A stretch of DNA of 15,127 nt from JBLMYQ01 sp050258375 (GCA_050258375.1 JBLMYQ010000044.1:1-15127); one strand, 5' to 3'. Positions 6,175-14,758 are shown, counted from the stretch's first letter. A program made the numbers and translations. The notes: generated from the sequence alone by a model not told the origin.

Positions 6175-7563
6175 TTGGAACAAAAAATATCGGCAAGGGA
6201 ATATGCATTAAAGCTATTATATAAGGTTGAGAATGAGAGTAAATATTCAAATATAATCAGAGATGAATTATTTAGAGAAGACAGCTTATCTGAAACTGAT
6301 AAAGCTTTTTTTAATCAGTTGTTTTTTGGAGTTTTAACCAGAAAGCTGACGCTTGATGCAGTTATTTCGAAAAAATCAAAGATAAAGCCGAATAAAATAT
6401 CTCCATGGATAAATAATGTCTTAAGAATAGGCATTTATCAGATTGTTTTTTTAAATAAAATACCGGTATCAGCCGCATGCTCTGAAAGTGTGAAGCTGGC
6501 AAAGAAGTATGGGCATACTGCTTCTGCCAGCTTTGTTAACGCGATTTTGCGTAATGTTATAAGAGAAATAGAAGAATTAAAGAGCAATGGTTCAAATAAT
6601 GAAGAATTGATAACCAAAATTCTGGGACTGTCAGGTTGCTCAGATATCCAAAGAATGTCGCTGCTCTATTCACATCCTGAATGGATGATTGATAAATGGA
6701 TTAAGCAGTTTGGCAAAGAATTTACAGAGGAATTGTGCAAGGCTAATAATCAAAACCCGTTAACAGCAGTAAGGGTAAATATTAATAAAGCATCAAGGCA
6801 GGAAGTACAGGAGCTGTTAAAACAAAAAGGCTTTGAGTGTGAATTATCTCAATATTCCAAGCAGGGTATAATTTTAAATAAGGGTAATCCAATTAATGAA
6901 TTATATGAGCAAGGGCTGTATACAGTTCAGGATGAAGCTGCTATGTTAGCTGCGGAAATATTGGAACCAAAGCCTGATGAAATTATTGCAGATGTATGTG
7001 CTGCTCCCGGAGGGAAAACTACACATATAGCTGAGCTGATGGGGAATAAGGGCAAGATTTATGCATTTGATATTCATCCGCACAGAGTTGATTTGATAGC
7101 AAAAACAGCTAAAAGGCTTGGGATAAATATTATAGAGCCTATAGTGCATGACGCCGCAGAATTAAAAGAAAGCCTTGCAGGGAAATGTGACAGGGTTCTG
7201 GTTGATGTTCCATGCTCGGGCTTGGGAGTAATAAGAAGAAAGCCGGAGATAAAATGGACAAGGAAACCGGAGGATATTATAGAATTGTTAGACCTTCAAA
7301 AAAGAATACTTTCAACATGTGCAAAGTATGTAAAGCCAAATGGAAGGCTGGTTTATAGTACATGTACCCTAAACAATGAAGAGAATGAAATGGTTATCGA
7401 AGAATTCCTTAAAAGTAGCAAGGAATTTAACATTGATACTCAAACAATGAAAAAATATTGTATACTTAATGATGACAAAAAAAGCGGTATATCATTTTAT
7501 CCTAATGTACATAAAACAGACGGATTTTTTATAGCTGTACTGAAAAGAATTGCGGAGGACTAA
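6175..7563 (+). CDS. rsmB: 16S rRNA (cytosine-967-C5) methyltransferase RsmB
   Basis: RsmB methylates C967 of 16S rRNA using S-adenosylmethionine. From the TTG start the protein has 462 residues: a NusB-like RNA-binding domain (about 1-140), a linker, and a Rossmann methyltransferase domain (about 250-460). Key elements are the SAM-binding ADVCAAPGGKTTH (272-284), DVPCSGLGVIRR (344-355) with C347, which releases the product, and YSTCTLNNEENE (394-405) with the nucleophile C397. The two cysteines identify the m5C family. It starts one base after the DUF116 stop and ends one base before the rlmN start. The alternative GTG start at 6166 would add three residues. Confidence 0.96.
   Translation: MEQKISAREYALKLLYKVENESKYSNIIRDELFREDSLSETDKAFFNQLFFGVLTRKLTLDAVISKKSKIKPNKISPWINNVLRIGIYQIVFLNKIPVSAACSESVKLAKKYGHTASASFVNAILRNVIREIEELKSNGSNNEELITKILGLSGCSDIQRMSLLYSHPEWMIDKWIKQFGKEFTEELCKANNQNPLTAVRVNINKASRQEVQELLKQKGFECELSQYSKQGIILNKGNPINELYEQGLYTVQDEAAMLAAEILEPKPDEIIADVCAAPGGKTTHIAELMGNKGKIYAFDIHPHRVDLIAKTAKRLGINIIEPIVHDAAELKESLAGKCDRVLVDVPCSGLGVIRRKPEIKWTRKPEDIIELLDLQKRILSTCAKYVKPNGRLVYSTCTLNNEENEMVIEEFLKSSKEFNIDTQTMKKYCILNDDKKSGISFYPNVHKTDGFFIAVLKRIAED
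7554..7558 (+). promoter_or_regulatory. Ribosome binding site that selects the TTG start of rlmN
   Basis: GGAGG (7554-7558), inside the last codons of rsmB, is six bases upstream of the TTG at 7565. An upstream in-frame TTG at 7550 would place this site inside the coding sequence, so it is rejected. Confidence 0.75.
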
Positions 7564-7564
7564 T

Positions 7565-8590
7565 TTGAAAAAAATATATTTTAAAGATCTTGATATTGAA
7601 GAAATCGAGAAAATAATTTATGATATAACTCAGGAAAAATTCAGAGCTAAACAGATATTTACATGGATTCATCGTGGAGCTGCCAGCTTTGAGCAAATGA
7701 CAGATATTCCAACCGCGTTAAGAAACAAATTAGAGCAAGATTTTAGCATATACAGCTTCGAAGTAAGGAATCTACAAAAATCTTCAGAAGGAACTTTCAA
7801 ATTTCTTTTTGGATTAGAAGATGGGAATTCAATCGAAAGTGTTCTTATGAAGTATAAATATGGATATTCTGCTTGTATATCGACTCAAGTGGGATGCAAA
7901 ATGGGATGCAGATTTTGTGCTTCTACCAAGTGTGGGTTTATTAGAAACCTGAGTGCTGGTGAAATAGTAGAGCAGATTCTTTCTATCCAAAGGGAAACAG
8001 GAAATCGTGTTTCAAAGATTGTTTTTATGGGGATAGGGGAACCTCTTGAAAATTACGAAAATGTTATTAAAGCAATAAAATTGTTAAATAATCCGTTGGG
8101 ATTGAATATAGGCTTGCGCAATATCAGCATTTCCACATGCGGCTTGATACCGGCAATTAAGAAGCTTGAAACAGAAAAGCTCCCGATTACTCTTTCAATT
8201 TCACTTCATGCTCCAAATGATATTATCAGAGATAAAATAATGCCTATAAACAAAAAGTATCCGATTAAAGAACTGATAGCAGCGTGTAAAGAATACACAA
8301 AATCAACAAAAAGAAAAATATATTTTGAATATGTTATGATAGATGATGTAAATGACAGCGAGAAGCAAGCATATGAATTATCAAGATTGGTAAAAGGTAT
8401 ATTAGCACATATAAATCTTATACAGCTTAATCCAATTGGTCAGAAGGAATTTAAAAGAAGCAGCCCTATTAAAATAAAGAAATTTATGGAAATTCTTGAA
8501 TCACAAGGTGTGAGTGCGACATTAAGAAGAGAGCTGGGAAGTGAAATAGAAGCCGCATGCGGTCAATTAAGGTTGAAAAATAATAAATAA
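7565..8590 (+). CDS. rlmN: Dual-specificity RNA methyltransferase RlmN (23S rRNA A2503 / tRNA A37)
   Basis: RlmN is a radical-SAM enzyme that adds a methyl group to carbon 2 of A2503 in 23S rRNA and of A37 in some tRNAs. The 341-residue protein has the 4Fe-4S binding set CxxxCxxC at C111, C115 and C118, the resolving cysteine C104 (equivalent to E. coli C118), and the methyl-carrying C332 in AACGQL (equivalent to E. coli C355). GIGEPLENY (157-165) and SISLHAPND (211-219) are further family motifs. Presence of RlmN rather than Cfr is supported by the full N-terminal accessory domain and by context next to rsmB. It begins at TTG with a strong ribosome site. The gap to the phosphatase gene is 41 bases. 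Confidence 0.96.
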   Translation: MKKIYFKDLDIEEIEKIIYDITQEKFRAKQIFTWIHRGAASFEQMTDIPTALRNKLEQDFSIYSFEVRNLQKSSEGTFKFLFGLEDGNSIESVLMKYKYGYSACISTQVGCKMGCRFCASTKCGFIRNLSAGEIVEQILSIQRETGNRVSKIVFMGIGEPLENYENVIKAIKLLNNPLGLNIGLRNISISTCGLIPAIKKLETEKLPITLSISLHAPNDIIRDKIMPINKKYPIKELIAACKEYTKSTKRKIYFEYVMIDDVNDSEKQAYELSRLVKGILAHINLIQLNPIGQKEFKRSSPIKIKKFMEILESQGVSATLRRELGSEIEAACGQLRLKNNK

Positions 8591-8631
8591 CTGTTATATT
8601 ATATATAAGCACGAATTTTGAAAGGGTGATA

Positions 8632-9378
8632 ATGTTGAATGTTGGGGCTTGCTCCGATAAGGGAATAATAAGACAAATCAATGAAGACAGCTTTTACATC
8701 CCATTGGAGACAGCAGATGATAGTATTATGCTATTTATTGTTGCTGATGGCATGGGAGGTCATATGGCTGGGGAAATTGCCAGCAGGGAAGCTGTTGATG
8801 CTGTTGTATGGTACATTAATGAGAATTATGAGAAGGAAGCAAGGAATGTTAGAAGCAACCTTATAAATCTCATAAATGAAAGTATACTTTATGCCAACAA
8901 GCAAATTTATGAAAAATCATTATCAGATAATAATTTGAATGGCATGGGTACTACCTTTGCAATTGCGCTTATTCATAATGAGAGTCTTTACATAGGGCAT
9001 GTAGGAGATAGCAGAATATATTTGCTCAGGAAAAATAATCTCTGTCAGCTTACAAGGGATCATTCTTACGTAGAAGAGCTTGTAAGCAGCGGTACAATAA
9101 CAAGGGAAGAAGCAGCAAATCACCCTCAAAAGAATATTATTACCAGAGCATTAGGAACAGAGAAAATTGTTGAAATTGATATATGTGTCAGAAAAATTTA
9201 TAAAAATGATACATTATTGCTTTGTACTGATGGATTGACTAATATGGTTGATGAAGAAACAATAAAAACCGTGCTTGAAAGCACAGAGGTATCAAAGGAG
9301 TCCGCAGAAAAGCTGGTTGATTTAGCAAATCAAGCTGGTGGAACTGATAATATAACTGTTGTTGTAGTTAATAACTAA
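8632..9378 (+). CDS. prpC: PP2C-family serine/threonine protein phosphatase (PrpC/Stp)
   Basis: This phosphatase reverses phosphorylation by the neighbouring PASTA kinase. The 248-residue protein has the PP2C metal-site motifs in order: SDKG..RQINEDS (8-20), VADGMGGHMAGE with D39 and G40, GMGTT (104-108), GHVGDSRIY with D126 (122-130), TDGLTNM with D200, and GGTDN with D239. It is a minimal single-domain cytoplasmic phosphatase with no signal peptide. Start choice is uncertain: ATG at 8632 is used here, with AAAGG at 8621-8625 six bases upstream; GTG at 8626 and TTG at 8635 are alternatives that change the length by only a few residues. The kinase gene follows after 31 bases. Confidence 0.95.
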   Translation: MLNVGACSDKGIIRQINEDSFYIPLETADDSIMLFIVADGMGGHMAGEIASREAVDAVVWYINENYEKEARNVRSNLINLINESILYANKQIYEKSLSDNNLNGMGTTFAIALIHNESLYIGHVGDSRIYLLRKNNLCQLTRDHSYVEELVSSGTITREEAANHPQKNIITRALGTEKIVEIDICVRKIYKNDTLLLCTDGLTNMVDEETIKTVLESTEVSKESAEKLVDLANQAGGTDNITVVVVNN

Positions 9379-9409
9379 AATATTTAATTGTATAAGAGGT
9401 GTATTTATA

Positions 9410-11368
9410 GTGCAGATGGAAGGAATGATTCTGGGAAATAGATATCAGTTGATTGAAAGGATAGGCGGAGGCGGAATGGCTTTAGTTTATAAGGCTAAAT
9501 GCAATCTGCTCAACAGATTTGTAGCTGTGAAAATACTCCGTCCCGAATTCACAACTGACAAGGAATTTATCGAGAGGTTTAAAATTGAATCTCAAGCAGC
9601 AGCAAGCCTGTCACATCCTAATATTGTATCAATATATGATGTGGGGAATGATAATGATGTAAACTACATTGTCATGGAATATGTTGATGGAGTGACATTA
9701 AAGGAATATATTACCGAAAAGGGCTTGGTGCCGTGGAAGACTGCAGTAAATATAGCAATGCAGATATGTTCTGCACTTGAACATGCACATAAAAATCATA
9801 TTGTTCACCGTGACATAAAGCCGCATAATATTATACTAACTAAAGAAATGATTGCTAAGGTAACTGATTTTGGAATTGCCAGGGCAGTGTCATCTTCAAC
9901 CTTAACGGCAACAGGAAATACAATTGGTTCAGTCCATTATTTTTCGCCGGAGCAGGCAAGGGGCGGATATACTGACGAAAAATCTGATATATATTCACTT
10001 GGAATAGTTCTGTATGAAATGCTTACAGGAAAAGTGCCATATGATGGTGATACTCCTGTAACTATTGCATTAAAGCATCTTGAAGATGAGATGGTGCCTC
10101 CTATTGAATTAGATGGTAGTATTCCTAAAAGCGTTAATGATATTGTATTAAAAGCTGTTCAAAAAAATCAAGCAAGTAGATATCAATCAGCAACCGAAAT
10201 GCTGGATGATTTATATTCTGCGCTTAAAGTTCCAAATGGGAATTTTGTAAAGTTTGATAATGAAGTTATTGATACTCATACTACACGAAGAGTAAATATT
10301 GCCGATATTGCAAGCAGCCGTCAAATCTCTGACAAGCCTGAACCTGCTCATAATCAACTGCAGCCAGAGGACAAAAATAAGAATAAGAATGAAAAGGTTA
10401 CAGTTATAGCAGCGTTAATTACTTCATTATTATTAATAGGGATTATTTCAGCGGGAGTTGGATTCTATGTATATTCTAAGTTTTTTACTAAAACGACTGT
10501 AGTTAAAACACCTAATATTGTTGGGATGAATATTGATGAAGCAAAAGCACTTTTAATCAAGAATGATATTACTGTAAATGAAATTGAAAGAAGACCTGAT
10601 GAAAAATTATCCAAGGATTTGATAATATCTCAAAATCCTATAGCTGATATGGAAATGAGGTCGCCTGGTGAGATGCAGGTGGTAGTCAGCAGCGGACAGG
10701 AAGCGGTTACTGTTCCTGATTTGACAGGCATGAGCTACAGAGAAGCGCAGAACGAGCTTCAAAAGGTTGGCTTGTTAATTAAAATAATATATGAACCAAA
10801 TGCAGAAATCCTGGAGAATTATGTAATCAGGCAAACACCGGGTGTGAATATGCCGGTGGCTAAAAATTCTGAGGTGCAGGTATTTGTGAGTGACGGACCT
10901 GAAAACGTCAAGGTAAAAACACCGAATCTTATTGGTTTATCTGAAGCTGATGCAAGACAAATGATAAAAGACAGTAAATTAATACTTGGTAAAGTATCTA
11001 ATTCATCAGATTCAAGCCAGAAGGACGGGGTGGTTATAGATCAAAGCATTATGCCGAATACTGAGGTAAGCAACCTCAGTAAAATAAATATTACGGTTAA
11101 TAAATTGGAAGATAATCCGGACGGTGATGGAAATACAAGATATATATCTATAGATGTAACTAAAAAGGGTGCAAACAAAACCTTCATGCTGAGGGTTGAG
11201 GTTGATGGCGTTGAAGGCAAAAAGATTTTTATGAATGAAATGCATTCAAGAGACGAAAAACAAATTGATGTTCCTGTAAAGGGGATTGGCAGCTGTATGG
11301 TAAGAGTTTATATAGATGATAGACTGGATTCGGAAATGGAAGTTGATTTTGGCGGGGAGGCCCAATAA
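9410..11368 (+). CDS. prkC: PASTA-domain serine/threonine protein kinase (PrkC/PknB)
   Basis: This membrane kinase senses peptidoglycan fragments or lipid II outside the cell and phosphorylates cytoplasmic targets. Of its 652 residues, the kinase domain (about 10-272) has the glycine loop IGGGGMALVY (18-27), lysine K41, helix-C glutamate E60, HRDIKPHN (133-140, catalytic D135) and DFG (153-155). The activation loop has threonines at 165, 167 and 171, probable autophosphorylation sites. One membrane helix spans about 330-354. Outside are three PASTA repeats (about 366-428, 434-495 and 503-564) and a beta-rich C-terminal domain (about 577-650), as in Bacillus PrkC (648 residues). Start: GTG at 9410 with AAGAGGTG 8 bases upstream; ATG at 9416 is too far. 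The stop overlaps the rsgA start by one base (TAATG). Confidence 0.96.
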   Translation: MQMEGMILGNRYQLIERIGGGGMALVYKAKCNLLNRFVAVKILRPEFTTDKEFIERFKIESQAAASLSHPNIVSIYDVGNDNDVNYIVMEYVDGVTLKEYITEKGLVPWKTAVNIAMQICSALEHAHKNHIVHRDIKPHNIILTKEMIAKVTDFGIARAVSSSTLTATGNTIGSVHYFSPEQARGGYTDEKSDIYSLGIVLYEMLTGKVPYDGDTPVTIALKHLEDEMVPPIELDGSIPKSVNDIVLKAVQKNQASRYQSATEMLDDLYSALKVPNGNFVKFDNEVIDTHTTRRVNIADIASSRQISDKPEPAHNQLQPEDKNKNKNEKVTVIAALITSLLLIGIISAGVGFYVYSKFFTKTTVVKTPNIVGMNIDEAKALLIKNDITVNEIERRPDEKLSKDLIISQNPIADMEMRSPGEMQVVVSSGQEAVTVPDLTGMSYREAQNELQKVGLLIKIIYEPNAEILENYVIRQTPGVNMPVAKNSEVQVFVSDGPENVKVKTPNLIGLSEADARQMIKDSKLILGKVSNSSDSSQKDGVVIDQSIMPNTEVSNLSKINITVNKLEDNPDGDGNTRYISIDVTKKGANKTFMLRVEVDGVEGKKIFMNEMHSRDEKQIDVPVKGIGSCMVRVYIDDRLDSEMEVDFGGEAQ

Positions 11369-12246
11369 TGCAGGAAGGCCAAATTATTAAGGGTATTGGT
11401 GGATTCTATTACGTAAAAGAAGGCGCGGAGATTTATGAATGCAAGGCAAGAGGTGCTTTGAAAAAAGGTGAGTTTATCCTTGCTGTTGGTGATAACGTAG
11501 AATTCATTGTAAATGACGAGGTCAAATTGATAGGTGTAATAGAAAAAGTAAAGCCACGGAAAAATTTTCTGATAAGGCCTCCGGTCTCCAATATAGACCA
11601 ATTAATAATTGTTTTTTCCGTCAAATCTCCGGCACCTGACTTCATGCTTCTCGACAAGCTTATTATTAAAGCTGCCGAAATAGGAATAAAGCCTATTATA
11701 TGCATAAACAAAATAGATTTAAGTCCGGATGGTTTTAAAGAAATAGAATGCTATGAAAATGCAGGTTATGAAACAGTTTTAGTTTCAGCTGTAAAAGGCT
11801 TGGGAATAGAAAAGCTCAAAGAGAAGATGAAGGATAAGATATCAATACTTGCAGGTCCATCAGGAGTTGGAAAATCAACAATCGTCAATGCGCTTAATAT
11901 TAATGCTCTGGTTAAAACCGGAGCTATTAGTAATAAAATTGAAAGAGGAAAGCATACAACAAGACATGTTGAACTTTTTGAAATAAAAGATGGAGGCTAT
12001 ATAGCCGATACTCCGGGATTTACCTTCTTGAATATTGAAGAAGTATCAAGCGAAAAGCTGCAGAGCTATTATCCTGAATTTGATAATCATTTAGAAAAAT
12101 GCAGATTCAAAGGCTGCTCGCATGTATCAGAGCCTGACTGTGGTATAAAGGAAGCATTAAAGGATAACGAGATTGATAATCAAAGATACGACAGGTATGT
12201 TGAGTTATATAAAACTTTAAAGGAAGTGGAGAAATACAAAAGATGA
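11368..12246 (+). CDS. rsgA: Ribosome small-subunit-dependent GTPase RsgA
   Basis: RsgA checks and matures the 30S subunit late in assembly and is activated by it. The 292-residue protein has an N-terminal OB-fold (about 1-70), a circularly permuted GTPase domain in which NKID (114-117, G4) precedes GPSGVGKST (163-171, P-loop) and DTPG (214-217, G3), and a C-terminal zinc domain with C245, C250, H252 and C258. HTTRH (196-200) forms switch 1. The order G4-G1-G3 is diagnostic. ATG overlaps the kinase stop by one base; in Bacillus RsgA is a reported PrkC substrate, so co-translation fits. The stop overlaps the thiN start (ATGA). Confidence 0.97.
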   Translation: MQEGQIIKGIGGFYYVKEGAEIYECKARGALKKGEFILAVGDNVEFIVNDEVKLIGVIEKVKPRKNFLIRPPVSNIDQLIIVFSVKSPAPDFMLLDKLIIKAAEIGIKPIICINKIDLSPDGFKEIECYENAGYETVLVSAVKGLGIEKLKEKMKDKISILAGPSGVGKSTIVNALNINALVKTGAISNKIERGKHTTRHVELFEIKDGGYIADTPGFTFLNIEEVSSEKLQSYYPEFDNHLEKCRFKGCSHVSEPDCGIKEALKDNEIDNQRYDRYVELYKTLKEVEKYKR

Positions 12247-12878
12247 GAACAATAATAATATCAAACGGAACAATTGAAGATTATGATGCTGTGACTGAAA
12301 TAATAAAGCCTGATGATTATATAATATGCGCAGATGGAGGGGCACTGCATGCACGCAAGCTGGGTATCGTTCCAAATGTGCTTATCGGTGATGGAGACTC
12401 AATTGACCAAGAGACCTTAAAATATTATGAATCTAAAGGGGTCACAATATTAAGCTACCCTAAGGAGAAGGACCAGACTGATACACAGCTTGCGGTTGAA
12501 TATGCTTATCAGCAAGGTTCAAAGGAAATGGTTCTTTTCGGATGTATCGGAACAAGATTTGACCATACCTTTGGAAATGTCGCAATGCTAATTTGGCTTA
12601 TGAAAAGAGGCGTACGGGGCGTAATTGTAAACAAGCATAATGAAGTTCATGTTATTGACAGATACATAGTGCTTGAAGGAAAGCCGGGAGATAGATTGTC
12701 TCTGTTGCCGATAACCCCGAAAATTAATGGGATATTTACAACCGGATTAAAATATGCGCTTCAGGATGGAGAATTGGTTTATGACCAGCCGATGGGAATA
12801 AGCAACGAATTTATTGCAAATGAAGCACAGGTAGTTATAAGAGACGGAATGCTGATGGTTGTTAAGTCTAGGGACTAA
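12243..12878 (+). CDS. thiN: Thiamine pyrophosphokinase
   Basis: ThiN converts thiamine and ATP to thiamine diphosphate in one step. The 211-residue protein shows ICADGGA (28-34), the metal-binding GDGDSI (49-54), KEKDQTDTQLA (74-84), GCIGTRFDH (100-108) and the C-terminal thiamine-site PMGISNEF (183-190). Length matches the family. It starts with a four-base overlap on rsgA. In Bacillus and many clostridia ribulose-phosphate epimerase (rpe) lies between rsgA and thiN; here it is missing. It ends one base from the convergent rqcH stop, so any terminator must lie inside rqcH. Confidence 0.95.
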   Translation: MRTIIISNGTIEDYDAVTEIIKPDDYIICADGGALHARKLGIVPNVLIGDGDSIDQETLKYYESKGVTILSYPKEKDQTDTQLAVEYAYQQGSKEMVLFGCIGTRFDHTFGNVAMLIWLMKRGVRGVIVNKHNEVHVIDRYIVLEGKPGDRLSLLPITPKINGIFTTGLKYALQDGELVYDQPMGISNEFIANEAQVVIRDGMLMVVKSRD

Positions 12879-12879
12879 T

Positions 12880-14601
12880 CTATTTTTTCAACCGTTCTAA
12901 TATTGAGCTGTCAGGATCGACAATCATTGTTTTAAAGTTATCGTATATTACAAACCCGGGCTTAGCGCCGCCGGGTTTTTTTACGTATTTTACTTCAGTA
13001 AAATCAACAGGAACATGAGTTGAATTCCTTACCTTGCTATGATAAGCAGATAATAAGCATGCTTCAAGAAGTGTAGTTTCAGGTACGGGTTTCTTTTCTG
13101 TTCTGATAACAACGTGTGAGCCTGGTATATTTCTGGTATGAAGCCATATGTCAGTTCTGGAAGCAATCTTGAATGTAAGGAGGTCATTTTGCTTATTATT
13201 CTTGCCAACCAGAATAGTAAAGCCGTCTGAAGAAACAAATTCCAAAGGATTTGAAGGCAAAGAGCTTTTTTTGCTTTTGGCGGCATCGTTAATAATTCCT
13301 TCTGCGGCAAGCTCACTTCTGATTTCCCCAATCTCTGAATCGCTGTTGGCTTCTTCAATTTGAAACAGCAAGCTTTCAAAATAGTACTTATCCTTTTCCA
13401 ATTGAGAAAGCTGAATATTTGCAGCTTCGAAGGTCTTTTTAGCCTTTAAATACTTTTTGTAATAGGCTTGGGCATTTTTAGCAGGAGAAATATCAGGATT
13501 CAAAGGTATTGTGATTTCCCCGCAATTTGGGTCATAATAATTTATTACTTTGACTTCATCCAGCCCTTCTGAAATTTTATACAGATTTGAAGTAATAAGC
13601 TCTCCTAATAGTTTAAAGCTTTCTCTTTCAGAGGAGTCAGAAATATTTCTTTTTTGAATTTCTATTCTTTTAAGACACTTTTGAAGCTTGTTATTTACAG
13701 CAGCTAAAAGCTCGGATTTTTTGCCATGCAATTTGCCCGCAGCTGATTTTGATAAATAATAAGTATCCAAAGCGTTACTCATGCTTTCAAATTTGGTTAT
13801 AGCTTCATTATCAAAATGAGAGGAAAATAAGCAGTGTATTTCTGAGCCTTTACCAATAATATAAGGAATCAGATTATTTGAATCAAGGCTTTTGATTATT
13901 TCCTGTAAAGCCTCGACTGCAGATTTTGAATAATCCGCAGAAGCTTTTTGGGAAAGCACTTCATTGGAAAATTCCTTTCCTGCAAAAGGGCTGAATCCGG
14001 AAAAAGAATCTACTATAAGCTTTGGAATATTATCATTGAATGAGGAAAAAAGCTCTTGAAGCTTATTTACTGCCAAAGAATCAAAAATACTCAATTTGCT
14101 TTGCGTATTAGGATAAACATAATCTCTGCCGGGCATTATCTCTCTAAGACGGCTGATATCCGAGTCGATATGCTTTATGCTGTCGATTATTTTTCTGCTT
14201 TCATTCAGAAGAATCAGGTTGCTGTGCTTGCCCATTATCTCTATAATCAGAAACCTTGTTGAAGGGTCGCCAATTTCATTGGTTCCTTCAAACTTGATTT
14301 CCAGAATTCGCTCAAGGCTTGGCTGAAAAATTTGTGTGATTTTGGAACCGATTAAATGCTTTCTAAGAAGAATGCAAAAATTCAAGGGAGTTGGAGTATT
14401 CTCCGGCTCAATAGTAGTAAGATGAATTCTTGGAGCAGAAGCATTTGAAGAAGCAATAAGCCTGTACTTACTGCCTCTAGAATAAATGTTTATAAAAACC
14501 TCATCGCGGGAGGGTTGAAATATTTTTTCGACTCTACCATTTATAAGTAGGGAGTTAAGCTCGTTTGATACAGCTTTTAAAACAATTCCATCAAATGGCA
14601 T
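12880..14601 (-). CDS. rqcH: NFACT family protein RqcH (ribosome-associated quality control; formerly fibronectin-binding protein A-like)
   Basis: RqcH binds large ribosomal subunits that hold a stalled peptidyl-tRNA and recruits alanyl-tRNA to add an alanine tail that marks the peptide for degradation. The 573-residue protein has the NFACT-N domain from MPFDGIVLKA (1-10), a middle region with helix-hairpin-helix and coiled-coil segments (about 190-430), and the NFACT-R domain (about 452-565) with DIWLHTRNIPGSHVV (484-498) and KKPGGAKPG (541-549). Oddity: the conserved D97-R98 pair of the NFACT-N active region is E97-R98 here. Start: ATG at 14601 with AAGGTG six bases upstream; GTG at 14610 lies within that site and is rejected. 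It converges with thiN. Confidence 0.95.
   Translation of the reverse strand: MPFDGIVLKAVSNELNSLLINGRVEKIFQPSRDEVFINIYSRGSKYRLIASSNASAPRIHLTTIEPENTPTPLNFCILLRKHLIGSKITQIFQPSLERILEIKFEGTNEIGDPSTRFLIIEIMGKHSNLILLNESRKIIDSIKHIDSDISRLREIMPGRDYVYPNTQSKLSIFDSLAVNKLQELFSSFNDNIPKLIVDSFSGFSPFAGKEFSNEVLSQKASADYSKSAVEALQEIIKSLDSNNLIPYIIGKGSEIHCLFSSHFDNEAITKFESMSNALDTYYLSKSAAGKLHGKKSELLAAVNNKLQKCLKRIEIQKRNISDSSERESFKLLGELITSNLYKISEGLDEVKVINYYDPNCGEITIPLNPDISPAKNAQAYYKKYLKAKKTFEAANIQLSQLEKDKYYFESLLFQIEEANSDSEIGEIRSELAAEGIINDAAKSKKSSLPSNPLEFVSSDGFTILVGKNNKQNDLLTFKIASRTDIWLHTRNIPGSHVVIRTEKKPVPETTLLEACLLSAYHSKVRNSTHVPVDFTEVKYVKKPGGAKPGFVIYDNFKTMIVDPDSSILERLKK
12952..12982 (+). terminator. Possible terminator for the def-thiN operon, inside the rqcH coding region
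   Basis: AAACCCGG (12952-12959) pairs perfectly with CCGGGTTT (12971-12978) over an 11-base loop, and seven Ts run from 12976 to 12982. This lies 74 bases past the thiN stop and points in the plus direction. On the opposite strand the same bases encode the conserved PGGAKPG stretch of RqcH, so codon choice there makes the hairpin. Confidence 0.5.
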
Positions 14602-14635
14602 GAAAATCACCTTTCGTTATCTGAATATATTGGTT

Positions 14636-14664
14636 AGTATATAGTGTTTGGCAGGGAATAGCAA
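14636..14664 (-). promoter_or_regulatory. Probable sigma-A-type promoter for rqcH
   Basis: On the minus strand TTGCTA (14664-14659) and TATACT (14641-14636) are separated by exactly 17 bases. Transcription would begin near 14629, about 28 bases before the ATG, which fits a short leader with the AAAGGTGAT ribosome binding site. Confidence 0.6.
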
Positions 14665-14696
14665 GAAGAGGTTGAAGCAAAATAATTTCAAACCCA

Positions 14697-14731
14697 GCCC
14701 CTCCTAACCTCCCTAACAGGGAGCGAACAGT
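14697..14731 (+). repeat. Solo copy of the cassette's terminal hairpin repeat
   Basis: This 35-base unit reads CCCCTCCTAACCTCCCT then AACAGGGAGCGAAC and is closest to the right repeat of the cassette at 3858-3894, read on the minus strand. The stem CTCCCT/AGGGAG is perfect with a three-base loop; one T-A pair of the stem has been lost from both sides. No partner repeat or gene remnant is visible within the next 200 bases, so it is a solo end. Confidence 0.7.
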
Positions 14732-14758
14732 ATATACGAAATGTATAAGTCTGCCATA

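Noticed and set aside
5804..6250. 148-codon open frame on the minus strand opposite the DUF116 gene and rsmB start
   Set aside because: It lies opposite two well-supported genes, has no recognisable protein family and no ribosome binding site or operon logic.
8591..8631. Promoter in the AT-rich 41-base gap between rlmN and prpC
   Set aside because: TATATT-like boxes are present but there is no credible -35 within 16-18 bases; the sequence is too AT-rich to judge.
13148..13363. Open frame on the plus strand opposite rqcH
   Set aside because: It is a shadow of the conserved RqcH coding sequence with no recognisable domain.
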